Shown here: positions 43,654 to 51,166 of the stretch, piece by piece
How the letters are laid out: each line of letters begins with the position of its first letter
Numbering within the stretch: the first letter of the stretch is position 1
From: Cuniculiplasma divulgatum
GTDB taxonomy: Archaea > Thermoplasmatota > Thermoplasmata > Thermoplasmatales > Thermoplasmataceae
Direction: 5' to 3'
DNA: 64,000 nucleotides
NCBI GenBank assembly: GCA_031200235.1
Contig: CP133595.1
Location: 1,574,877-1,638,876 of the forward strand
Made by a program: the position numbers and the translations under genes
The notes under the pieces: model-generated
Told to the model about the DNA's origin: nothing
The model's database searches: none
What the model saw: the letters and a program-made list of their open reading frames with translations, nothing else

Positions 43654-44117
43654 AGGTGCCAGTGCACCAGATCCCATTCCCTGAATTTCTTTCTGAGGCT
43701 AAGAAACAGACCTACGCTTCTCTGTCCGGGAAGGTCTTATCTGCATTATCAGGCGCCAAGGAACATGAGTTCATCCAAGGTGATTACAGGTACGTGGATA
43801 TCTATTTCGGCTCTCTTCATTTTTCAGGAATTGAAATTGTCTATGTGAAAGATAAACCGCTGTGGGCCATGAGCTATTCGGGCGGATTGGTCCGGCATGA
43901 GTGTAAAGTGGAAAACATATACGCGTTCCTGAGGCAGGCTTTACTGCTTCCGGACCCCAGTATTCCTGTTAGAGGGCCCAAGCATCTGGCGGTCGGCGAA
44001 TACACATACGGCCTCGCTGTCGATGGTACTCTGGAAGATTTCTCAGGCAGTGAGATCATAAGGGAGAGTTCTGAAATCGTGTATTCTCTGCACTTTGCAG
44101 GTGGTAATATAGGCTGA
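43650..44117 (+). CDS. DUF5680-type protein
   Basis: A 155-residue protein starting at a GTG that overlaps the GNAT stop by 4 nt. FLSEAKKQTYASLSG, then YRYVDIYFGSLHFSGIEIVYV and PLWAMSYSGGLV, match the DUF5680 domain, found alone or after XRE-type HTH domains in bacteria; the function is unknown. There is no HTH here. The C-terminus (DFSGSEIIRESSEIVYSLHF) completes the fold. As third gene of the malic enzyme operon it may have an accessory metabolic role. Confidence 0.7.
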   Translation: MKVPVHQIPFPEFLSEAKKQTYASLSGKVLSALSGAKEHEFIQGDYRYVDIYFGSLHFSGIEIVYVKDKPLWAMSYSGGLVRHECKVENIYAFLRQALLLPDPSIPVRGPKHLAVGEYTYGLAVDGTLEDFSGSEIIRESSEIVYSLHFAGGNIG

Positions 44118-44165
44118 ATCATTCCAGTCAGGCTTCCATGCTGAATTAACCATGTGGAACAACAT

Positions 44166-45377
44166 TCAGATTGAGAGGGCTATGCCCCATATTCCTGCTG
44201 CCTCAATAATGGCAAATGTGGTCCAGTACAGGGCCATGTATGATCTGGAAAAGGCATGATCACCCATGACGGTCTCGTCGGAAACGAGTTTTCCCAGAAG
44301 CAGACCAATTGGGATGAGCACGATGACAAAAATAACCATGAGGTTGATTACAAGTCCCAGAAGATCTGAACCCAGGTATATTGCAATGATCATGGCAGGG
44401 AGGCTCTCCCCCACGTACAGGTAGAAGAATTTTCTGCTGGAGGAGGTTATGCCGGAATCATGGTTCCCCCATGAAAGGGTTTCACCAATTCCCCATGACG
44501 ATCCCAGAGAGATCACAACCAGGGCAAGAAACCCCGAAGATATGAATCCAACGGCTAGAATGTACGGAGCCAGAGATCCGAATGGCTTCATGGCAGAGGC
44601 CAGTGCCCCAACTCCCATTTCTCCACCAATGAAAGTTCCAGCAATCACTATGCCAACCATGAGCAGTTCGCTGACCACAGCGCCCATATAGGTCTCATTT
44701 CTGATGAGCCTGAGATCACTCAACCCCAGTCTCTTTTCGGCTGTGGCACCTGCCTGATAGAACAGCATGAACGGCATTATTACTGCACCTATATTTGCCA
44801 CAATATAATAGTCAAACCCATTGTTTCCATAGGGCTGGAGAGGTGACAATCCAATCAGGACTTTGCTGAAGCTTGGCCTGAAAATAAATACGGTGGAGAT
44901 TATGGATATGACAAGCACCAGTGAAATGGGTATGAGTATTTTCTCTATCCCATCGTATTTCCTGGAAAATACGATGGCGTTGTGTATAACGTACACCACA
45001 GGTATGGATATGATTGGAGAAATTCCTAAAAGTGCAAAGCCTATTGCAATCCCCGCATACTCTGCAATATAGGAAAGAATATCCGTCACTGCCATAGGTA
45101 TCGAAGCGATTCCGGAAACCCTCCGGCTGTACCTTTCCCTCAGGACATCACCTATGCCCTTACCGGTGACTGCACCAAGTTTTCCGGATGCATACTGCAT
45201 TATTGCCAGTGGAATTGCAAGCACCAGCATTATGAAAATAACATGATATCCATACAGGGAACCTGTTTCCAGCCCTGTAATGATGCTGGCAACATCAACA
45301 TCGGCTATCATAACAAGCCATGCCGGCCCCATTCTGGTCAACACGCTGTGCCGATTGCTGAAGTCTAGTATATTCAT
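44166..45377 (-). CDS. NRAMP-family divalent metal transporter (archaeal variant)
   Basis: A 403-residue, 11-helix proton-coupled metal importer (Mn2+/Fe2+ in the family). TM1 has MIADVDVASIITGLETG: where classical NRAMPs have D-P-G-N, this one has D28-V-A-S. TM6 is GAVIMPFMLFYQAGATAEKRL, which keeps A-x-x-M-P but has Phe for the usual His. Both changes suggest altered metal or proton handling, though such forms are common among archaeal members. A DtxR-like operator directly precedes the ATG and a TATA box lies about 28 nt upstream, so transcription is probably leaderless and repressed by the metalloregulator gene just upstream. Confidence 0.88.
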   Translation of the reverse strand: MNILDFSNRHSVLTRMGPAWLVMIADVDVASIITGLETGSLYGYHVIFIMLVLAIPLAIMQYASGKLGAVTGKGIGDVLRERYSRRVSGIASIPMAVTDILSYIAEYAGIAIGFALLGISPIISIPVVYVIHNAIVFSRKYDGIEKILIPISLVLVISIISTVFIFRPSFSKVLIGLSPLQPYGNNGFDYYIVANIGAVIMPFMLFYQAGATAEKRLGLSDLRLIRNETYMGAVVSELLMVGIVIAGTFIGGEMGVGALASAMKPFGSLAPYILAVGFISSGFLALVVISLGSSWGIGETLSWGNHDSGITSSSRKFFYLYVGESLPAMIIAIYLGSDLLGLVINLMVIFVIVLIPIGLLLGKLVSDETVMGDHAFSRSYMALYWTTFAIIEAAGIWGIALSI

Positions 45378-45393
45378 GTAAGGTTAGCCTTAC
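45378..45393. promoter_or_regulatory. DtxR/IdeR-type operator of the NRAMP gene
   Basis: GTAAGG-TTAG-CCTTAC is a perfect 6-bp inverted repeat with a 4-nt spacer; together with its flanks (tgTAAGGTTAGCCTTACag) it closely follows the bacterial DtxR box (TTAGGTTAGCCTAACCTAA type). It sits between the TATA box and the initiation point, abutting the ATG, where a bound repressor would block polymerase. Confidence 0.75.
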
Positions 45394-45400
45394 AGTTTTC

Positions 45401-45410
45401 GTAAATACTT
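45401..45410 (-). promoter_or_regulatory. TATA box of the NRAMP gene
   Basis: Read on the minus strand, aagtatttac is centred about 28 nt before the ATG at 45377. It lies in the 38-nt spacer after the DtxR gene, so the transporter has its own promoter as well as possible readthrough. Confidence 0.6.
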
Positions 45411-45415
45411 AAGGC

Positions 45416-46063
45416 TTATTCATCAAATGTGAGGTATGTTATTGCTCTTCCAACTGATTCAGGAACTTTTTCATCATTATTGGAGGAGATGCACAACTTG
45501 CCCTGATGGTCTGTAGCAACCTCATAACCGGGAAGCATTGATCTGGTTCCAAGGTAATGCAGTATTTCCGAGTTTTCAAAGATTACACGGGAAATCCTGT
45601 ATTTTTTATCAGGCTTCAGTGAATTAAAAAAGATATCATGAATTTCATTCACTTTGCCGGTTTCATCAGGCACGGGGTTTCCATGCGGACACGAATCGCA
45701 TCCGTATTTTTTGCAGACAGCATCTGCAATTGTTTCAGTAATGCCATGCTCAATTCCCATTGCCTCATCGTCTATGGTTTCCCATGGAAGTGAAAGTGAT
45801 TTCCAGAGAAGGATTTCGGCTATCCGGTGCTTCCTGAGAAATATGTTTGCCTCGACCCTGCCTTCCCCGGTGAGAATATATTCACCTCTAGATCGCCGTT
45901 CCACGAGACCTTTCTGTACCAGAATCTTGATCTCGTCATATGCACTTTGCCTTGCAGTCCCCAGAAGATGTGCGATCTCACTTAGCGATGCGTATCCGCT
46001 GTAAAGCGTGAATTCATCGATGGCCTTCAGGTAATCCTCGGTAGTTATGGATCTGGTTTCCAC
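45416..46063 (-). CDS. DtxR/MntR-family metal-dependent transcriptional regulator
   Basis: A 215-residue iron- or manganese-dependent repressor. The N-terminal wHTH spans about 5-60: TTEDYLKAIDEFTLYSGYASLSEIA, ARQSAYDEIKILVQKGLVERRSRG; the dimer/metal region includes NIFLRKHRIAEILLWKSL, DDEAMGIEHGITETIADAV and GCDSCPHGNPVP, the usual place for Cys, His and Glu ligands. A FeoA/SH3-like C-terminal region follows. The frame extends to TTG at 46084, but GTG 46063 is about 26 nt after a TATA-like box (46084-46094) and matches family starts. It lies directly upstream of the NRAMP gene. Confidence 0.9.
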   Translation of the reverse strand: METRSITTEDYLKAIDEFTLYSGYASLSEIAHLLGTARQSAYDEIKILVQKGLVERRSRGEYILTGEGRVEANIFLRKHRIAEILLWKSLSLPWETIDDEAMGIEHGITETIADAVCKKYGCDSCPHGNPVPDETGKVNEIHDIFFNSLKPDKKYRISRVIFENSEILHYLGTRSMLPGYEVATDHQGKLCISSNNDEKVPESVGRAITYLTFDE

Positions 46064-46092
46064 AGTGGAATAACAATGTATCAATAATATAA

Positions 46093-47082
46093 TTAGCGGT
46101 TGTTGTCAGGTTCTTGTGATATTCCCTGAATGAGCATTGGGATGGAATCTCGATAGAAATAGTCTATTCCGAAATGGCCTTCGTCATATCGCATTATTGT
46201 ATTTGCGATGCTATTTTCATTGAGAATAGTACTCAATGCACCGATGCCAAGATTCAGGGAAAACTCGTCATGATTCCCTACCTGGAAAACCACTGTTTGT
46301 TCTCTCAGGTTATCCAAGCGTTGCCTTACATTTCTTACCGGGTCAAATTCCAGCCACTTCTTCCATATTTCTTCCCTCACCAGGCCAGTGTCAAGGCTGA
46401 ATGGAAGCCCTATGCCCACATCCTCATCCTCTTTTGGTGAATAGAATGCGGACATTGCTAAGAGATTAAGCGTATCAAGCTCTGCAGTTGTGTGGGATGG
46501 GCTCTCCAAAAATTTGGTCAGGAAATTCCCCGTACCGTATTTCTTTATTGTCTCAAACGCGCCGGGAAAGTCCTTCAGGTAACAGAACTCGAATGCAGAA
46601 TCACCAGAAACGTCAATGAAACCAGAAAATATATCGGGATGCTGCGAAGCCAGGTTGTAGGCACCAAAACCCCCGGAAGACTTTCCAAAAATCCCCAGTT
46701 TCCTTTTACCATATCTCTTTTCAAGGAAACCATACAGGTCCCTGGTTATGAAATCCTCATAATTTCCAACTGCAGTGGAATTGAGATACTGGTTTCCCCG
46801 AAGTCCTGTCATCGTATCCGGCAGAGCTATGATAAAGGGCAGCTCAGGATTGCTACGTGTGATAACTTCCAGAGTTCCAAGGAAATCCACGTTTGTGAAA
46901 CTTCGATTCAGAAAGCTCTGGGCCGTGCCAAAGAATCCAGCAAGTCCAATCAGGATAGGTGTGTCATCCGTGCTGTTATGCTCTATGATGAATATGTCCC
47001 TCGTTTCAGGATCCCCGAGGGGATTATTTTTGAGTGAAACGCCATCAATTTCTTCTTTCTGGACAGAAAGCTTGGAAGCCAT
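46093..47082 (-). CDS. Alpha/beta-hydrolase esterase (esterase D/enterochelin esterase-like)
   Basis: A 329-residue putative esterase. The nucleophile elbow is GIFGKSSGGFGAYNLA (Ser in GKSSGG), the acid is probably D in VGNHDEFSL, and the His is in RYDEGHFGIDYF. The fold resembles S-formylglutathione hydrolase/Fes-type esterases rather than lipases. No signal peptide is visible, so it probably acts in the cytoplasm. The frame extends to 47202, but ATG 47082 is preceded by a TATA-like agtatttac at about 47102-47110. A neighbour of the metal-transport pair; a siderophore-related role is only a guess. Confidence 0.78.
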   Translation of the reverse strand: MASKLSVQKEEIDGVSLKNNPLGDPETRDIFIIEHNSTDDTPILIGLAGFFGTAQSFLNRSFTNVDFLGTLEVITRSNPELPFIIALPDTMTGLRGNQYLNSTAVGNYEDFITRDLYGFLEKRYGKRKLGIFGKSSGGFGAYNLASQHPDIFSGFIDVSGDSAFEFCYLKDFPGAFETIKKYGTGNFLTKFLESPSHTTAELDTLNLLAMSAFYSPKEDEDVGIGLPFSLDTGLVREEIWKKWLEFDPVRNVRQRLDNLREQTVVFQVGNHDEFSLNLGIGALSTILNENSIANTIMRYDEGHFGIDYFYRDSIPMLIQGISQEPDNNR

Positions 47083-47173
47083 AAATGCGCATCTGCTGAG
47101 AGTATTTACTCGTATCGAACGAAAAAATGCTGCCACGGAGTCTGTGACAAGGTTGCTATTAACCAGTATCCTA

Positions 47174-47812
47174 TTACTGCTTAAGTTCTGCGATGAAATC
47201 AAAGATTTCTTCAGGTTTTTTCAGAAACCTGTCCGGATGGTACATTTCCAACCTCTCCAAATTTCCCGATCCCCACAGGGCTGCACCTGCAGGGATTTCT
47301 GCTTCATGGGCAGCAATTATGTCGTAAGGCTGGTCGCCAATGTATACTGCTTCGCGGCTGCTTATGTTCAACCTCTTCAGCGCAAGATTCAGCGGCTCAG
47401 GGTCTGGTTTCTGGTACTCCGTGTCTTCCTGGCCAACGTACAACCTGATATAGGGCAGCAGTCCCGAAAGTGTCAGAAGCCTCTGGGCATCAATTCTGTG
47501 GCTTGATGTTACCACGCCAAGATCATATTTCCGGCTCAGTTTCTCCAGAACTTCACTTATTCCAGGATAGGTCTCTACCGTTGAAAGCTTGCTGTTAAAA
47601 TAAAGTCTACCAGTGTCATATATAGCTTCACCTTTGTCTGGAAACCACTGTGAAAGTATCTTTTTCACCGGTCTTCCTATAAGTTGTGAATGCTCCTCTG
47701 CGGTGATTCCCCTTCCCAGAATTTCCATGAATCCATAATTGGTTGCCTTTTCTGACAGCGTTTCGCTGTCCAGGAGAGTACCATCCATGTCAAACAGAAC
47801 AGCCCTGATCAA
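47174..47812 (-). CDS. HAD-superfamily phosphatase (beta-phosphoglucomutase-like)
   Basis: A 212-residue subfamily IA HAD enzyme. LFDMDGTLLDSETLSEKA gives nucleophile and acid aspartates (D8, D10), VVTSSHR is motif II, KPDPEPLNLAL supplies the motif III Lys, and YIGDQPYDIIAAHEAEIPAGA is motif IV. A helical cap lies between about 15 and 85. Such enzymes dephosphorylate phosphoglycolate, pyrophosphate or sugar phosphates; the substrate cannot be told. It is upstream of the esterase gene, which has its own promoter. Confidence 0.85.
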   Translation of the reverse strand: MIRAVLFDMDGTLLDSETLSEKATNYGFMEILGRGITAEEHSQLIGRPVKKILSQWFPDKGEAIYDTGRLYFNSKLSTVETYPGISEVLEKLSRKYDLGVVTSSHRIDAQRLLTLSGLLPYIRLYVGQEDTEYQKPDPEPLNLALKRLNISSREAVYIGDQPYDIIAAHEAEIPAGAALWGSGNLERLEMYHPDRFLKKPEEIFDFIAELKQ

Positions 47813-47886
47813 ATGCTCTCAACTGCGTAATGCTGAACCATTTAATTTAGGTTCGTAAGCCGTGTATCATTTCACTTAAATAAGAG

Positions 47887-47958
47887 CGGGCCCGCCGGGA
47901 TTCGAACCCGGATCATAGGCTCCGGAGGCCTAGGTGATATCCTTTACACTACGGGCCC
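47887..47958 (-). tRNA. tRNA-Arg (anticodon CCG)
   Basis: A 72-nt tRNA. The acceptor GGGCCCG pairs with CGGGCCC, discriminator G; anticodon stem TAGGC/GCCTA with loop CTCCGGA gives CCG, reading CGG. The T arm is CCGGG-TTCGAAT-CCCGG. CCA is not encoded and there is no intron. Its 5' end directly abuts the stop codon of the upstream kinase gene (47959). Confidence 0.95.
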
Positions 47959-48444
47959 TCAGGATTTGTACCCGATATCCCGTAGCAGTTTCTTCCTCTT
48001 ATTTTTGTGGTCTTCGTTCTCAACGCCAAGAGGGCTGAATCCGTCTGCAACACCTGCAATGCCATTCCCACGTGGAGTCCTGAATACAAGGACAGTAAGG
48101 GGGTTCGCTGTGGCAGCGAGAATTCTCCCAACTTCCTGGCAGGATTTGATCTGATTCAATACCTGTATGGGGTACGCCTCTCTCAGCACTATCATGAAAG
48201 TGTGGCCGGCAGCAATTTTCCTGAGGCTTTCGTTGGCAAATGATATCAGCTCCCTGTCATTCCCTTCAAACCGAATCAGCCTGTCTCCGGATGCTTCGGA
48301 AAATGAGATTGCGTATCTTGCCGATGGGATATAAGTTTTGATTATTTCATTCAGGTCCTCAACAGTCTTTATGAAGTGGGAATATCCAAGGATCACGTTG
48401 CAATTCTCAGGAATCTCAAGTTCTACAGTTTCAAATTCCACCAT
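47959..48444 (-). CDS. Adenosine-specific kinase family protein (COG1839 type)
   Basis: A 161-residue member of the small family described as adenosine-specific kinase (formerly DUF355). Hallmarks are NCNVILGYSHFIKTVEDL, then YAISFSEASGDRLIRFEGND, AGHTFMIVLREAYPIQVLNQI, CQEVGRILAATANPLTVLV and GIAGVADGFSPLGVE. Its activity is known only from structural and limited biochemical work, so the physiological role is unclear. The stop codon touches the first base of tRNA-Arg(CCG) with no gap, so the message must end at, or be cut from, the tRNA. Confidence 0.87.
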   Translation of the reverse strand: MVEFETVELEIPENCNVILGYSHFIKTVEDLNEIIKTYIPSARYAISFSEASGDRLIRFEGNDRELISFANESLRKIAAGHTFMIVLREAYPIQVLNQIKSCQEVGRILAATANPLTVLVFRTPRGNGIAGVADGFSPLGVENEDHKNKRKKLLRDIGYKS

Positions 48445-48631
48445 GATCTATCATAAATGGGAAGGCAATTAACCTTATGCTCCACTGAGGCGCCTAAAAA
48501 AATTTGGGTCAATTTGACTAAATCAAGAATGGTATCATCATGCCCCCATTTCATCCGGACAGTATGGCATAAAGTGTATTCCTCAAGGAATAAATGGAAT
48601 CATTTTATTCTAATTTGACATCATAAGCGAA

Positions 48632-50173
48632 ATGGAGTTTTACCAGATAATAGGCAAGGAGATCTCAGATGGCATAATCTCTGACAGGGATTCACTTCAG
48701 AGGAGGAAGTTAACCCTTGCCAGGGATCTCATGCTCGATCATATTCCCAGCGATACCGAAATATTAAGATCGGGCACAGTATCTGCTGAAAAGACACGAT
48801 TACTCAGGATAAAGCCAACAAGGACAATCTCCGGGGTTGCTGTAGTTGCTGCAATGACCTCACCTGAGAGCTGCCCTCATGGAAAATGCATCTACTGCCC
48901 GGGCGGAATAGACAACAATTCTCCACAGGCTTACACTGGTCATGAACCTGCGGCTCTCCGGGGACGAAACAACAATTATGATCCGTACAGCATTGTTTTC
49001 AACAGGCTCAAGCAGCTGGAAACCATTGGACATGATACAAGCAAGGTTGATCTTATAATAATGGGGGGCACGTTTACAGCCAGAAGTAGAGAATATCAGG
49101 AATCATATGTTAAGGGATGCTTTGATGCAATGAACATGCACGTTTCAGCAAGCCTTGAACAGGCGATGCTTGAGAACGAGACTGCAGCAAGAAGATGTGT
49201 CGGCCTGACAGTTGAGACCAAGCCGGACTGGTTTTTCGAAAGGGAGATCGACGACGCTCTATCCTACGGAACTACAAAGGTTGAACTGGGTGTTCAGCTC
49301 ATTGATGAGAAAGTACTGAGAATAAATGGCAGAGGACATGGAGTGGCCGAGATTGTGAAATCCACCCAGCTTTCAAGGGATGCAGGACTGAAGATAGTAT
49401 ACCACCTTATGCCCGGAATGTACGGTTCTACATTCGATGATGACCTGAAAAGCTTTGACCGCATGATCTCCGATTCATCTTTCAAGCCTGACATGCTGAA
49501 AATATACCCAAATCTTGTTGTAAAGGGCACAGCACTTTACAGACTATGGAGGCAGGGAAAATATATGCCTATGGATACTGAAACAGCATCCGAACTCATC
49601 GCTCGCTTCATGGAAAAGATGCCGCCATGGATCAGGGTGCAGAGAATGCAGAGGGACATCCCCGTGGAATTCATTGAAGCTGGAGTAAAGAGAAGCGATA
49701 TCCACAATATTGTAGATGATAAGCTCAGGGAGAGGGGAATCAAGACCATGGAAATCAGGACCAGAGAAGTGGGCAAAGCCCTTTCCGAAAGTGGGAAAAT
49801 GGAGCTCGTAAGGCGTAACTATGAGGCAGCCGGAGGATCAGAAGTATTCCTGTCATTCGAGAACGATGATCACATTTTCGGTTTTCTCCGCCTCAGAAAG
49901 CCCTCTGATAACGCACATAGGCCCGAGATGAATGGATCAGCCATAATCAGGGAGATAAAGGTTCTTGGCGAAGTCGTTCCTGTTGGCGTGCATAGCAATG
50001 ATCAGTGGCAGCACAAAGGGCTGGGCAGATCACTCATGAACTGTGCTGAATCCATAGTAAGGGATGAATGGGGTCTACCGAGAATCCTTGTAATCAGTGG
50101 AGTTGGAGTCAGGGACTATTTCCGGAAAATCGGCTATTCAAGGGCCGGTCCGTATATGGGAAAAGGTTTCTGA
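48632..50173 (+). CDS. elp3: tRNA uridine(34) acetyltransferase Elp3
   Basis: Adds the carboxymethyl-type group to wobble U34 of tRNA using acetyl-CoA and radical SAM. The cluster motif CPHGKCIYCPGG holds C81, C86 and C89 (CxxxxCxxC). LIIMGGTFTARSREYQ and GLTVETKPDWF are radical-SAM core motifs. The C-terminal GNAT lobe has NGSAIIREIKVLGEVVPVG, QHKGLGRSLMNCAE (acetyl-CoA loop) and DYFRKIGYSRAGPYMGK. Length 513 is usual for archaeal Elp3, which works without the other Elongator subunits. Monocistronic with an AT-rich upstream region. Confidence 0.95.
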   Translation: MEFYQIIGKEISDGIISDRDSLQRRKLTLARDLMLDHIPSDTEILRSGTVSAEKTRLLRIKPTRTISGVAVVAAMTSPESCPHGKCIYCPGGIDNNSPQAYTGHEPAALRGRNNNYDPYSIVFNRLKQLETIGHDTSKVDLIIMGGTFTARSREYQESYVKGCFDAMNMHVSASLEQAMLENETAARRCVGLTVETKPDWFFEREIDDALSYGTTKVELGVQLIDEKVLRINGRGHGVAEIVKSTQLSRDAGLKIVYHLMPGMYGSTFDDDLKSFDRMISDSSFKPDMLKIYPNLVVKGTALYRLWRQGKYMPMDTETASELIARFMEKMPPWIRVQRMQRDIPVEFIEAGVKRSDIHNIVDDKLRERGIKTMEIRTREVGKALSESGKMELVRRNYEAAGGSEVFLSFENDDHIFGFLRLRKPSDNAHRPEMNGSAIIREIKVLGEVVPVGVHSNDQWQHKGLGRSLMNCAESIVRDEWGLPRILVISGVGVRDYFRKIGYSRAGPYMGKGF

Positions 50174-50311
50174 AGCTATTCTTAATTCAACCTGTTTGTA
50201 TAATTATTTATATCTGCAATAGGGGTATTTTATCTTCTATTTAAATATAGTCACCAATAATTTAATGTAATTTTTTAAATATGGCACGACCATAGACAAC
50301 CCGGTGTCAAA

Positions 50312-50923
50312 ATGGCATTCATAGATGATTTGGCAATGGAATTGTTCACACTGTCACTTGTTGGTGTGGTATCCATATACCTTACAGGTTCCGTTTATAT
50401 TGCGTACCGTAAGGGGATTAAAGATATAGAGGAAGTACTGAAACCTGGAGTTTACCCTCTGGGAATACTTGGAGGAATCATAACCATAATGGGCATATAT
50501 GGCGAAATGACCTGGCCATTGCCCGGGAGTTATAACATTCTGTTCTATGATCCGTACCTCATAATTGGGCTCATACTGGTCATAATGGCAGTCTCAATAG
50601 CAATGAAGCAGAAACTCCAGTTCACGGGAATTCTTGCCCTGTTTTCAGGACTTATTGCAATTTACTACGGTGCAAACGCTTACATAGACAAGATGACCTC
50701 AAGCCCAATAGCAATGCTGGGACTTTACATAGCCTTTGGGCTGACAGGGGTATTCACATATCCCACTACACTGATATACGACATGCTTCCTGGAAAGGCA
50801 AAAGTCTCCAAACTTTGGACGGTAGTTCTGGTAATATTCTGGATAGGACTGGTTGTATCAGCTGTTCTGGCTGCTCTGACTGCAATTGAAGCTGTACCAC
50901 AGCACCTGCTGTCCCCGCCGTAA
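50312..50923 (+). CDS. DUF981-type membrane protein
   Basis: A 203-residue protein with six or seven helices (LFTLSLVGVVSIYLTGSVYIA, GILGGIITIMGIYG, YLIIGLILVIMAVSIAM, and so on), matching an archaeal family of unknown function (DUF981). The loop YGEMTWPLPGSYNILFYDPY is conserved-looking and may face outside. There is no signal peptide cleavage site. It is followed by a strong hairpin at 50957-50977 before the kdp operon, so it forms its own unit. The TATA-like taaatatag (50242-50250) lies well upstream. Confidence 0.72.
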   Translation: MAFIDDLAMELFTLSLVGVVSIYLTGSVYIAYRKGIKDIEEVLKPGVYPLGILGGIITIMGIYGEMTWPLPGSYNILFYDPYLIIGLILVIMAVSIAMKQKLQFTGILALFSGLIAIYYGANAYIDKMTSSPIAMLGLYIAFGLTGVFTYPTTLIYDMLPGKAKVSKLWTVVLVIFWIGLVVSAVLAALTAIEAVPQHLLSPP

Positions 50924-50956
50924 CCAATTTCCTCCTTTCGGTCCGGATGGCTGTTA

Positions 50957-50977
50957 CCCCTGACAGAGTGTCAGGGG
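50957..50977 (+). terminator. Hairpin terminator or operator between the DUF981 gene and kdp
   Basis: CCCCTGACA-gag-TGTCAGGGG forms a perfect 9-bp stem with a 3-nt loop, followed by cattttt. It fits an intrinsic-type terminator 34 nt after the DUF981 gene; a regulator-binding palindrome for kdp is an alternative since it lies about 45 nt before the kdp TATA box. Confidence 0.55.
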
Positions 50978-51020
50978 ACATTTTTAAGTTCTGCTTTTTT
51001 AGTTCCGGGAATCCGAAGCA

Positions 51021-51030
51021 TATAAATATA
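51021..51030 (+). promoter_or_regulatory. TATA box of the kdpFABC operon
   Basis: tataaatata is a strong archaeal TATA box. It is 47 nt before the kdpF ATG, which predicts a leader of about 25-30 nt; the leader is A/T-rich with a weak ribosome-binding site (cagagctt). Confidence 0.6.
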
Positions 51031-51076
51031 TCGGAAAAAAATTAAATAATGTTTCTTCATAAAGCCAGAGCTTGAA

Positions 51077-51166
51077 ATGCCCGTATCATATCTGGTCATT
51101 GGAGTTATTGTCCTGGCACTGGTAGTGTACCTTATCATTTCAATCCTGGCGGCTGAGAAGCTATGA
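51077..51166 (+). CDS. kdpF: KdpF, small accessory subunit of the K+-transporting ATPase
   Basis: A 29-residue open frame: MPVSYLVIGVIVLALVVYLI then ISILAAEKL. It is a single hydrophobic helix with a short basic/acidic end, exactly the size and position of bacterial KdpF, which stabilises the complex lipid-like at KdpA. Its stop overlaps the kdpA ATG (ATGA), consistent with translational coupling. The sequence is too short for family proof, but context makes the call strong. Confidence 0.85.
   Translation: MPVSYLVIGVIVLALVVYLIISILAAEKL

Noticed and set aside
46492-47037. A 181-codon plus-strand frame inside the esterase gene
   Set aside because: It is antisense to a clearly recognisable alpha/beta hydrolase with intact catalytic motifs, so it is a shadow frame.
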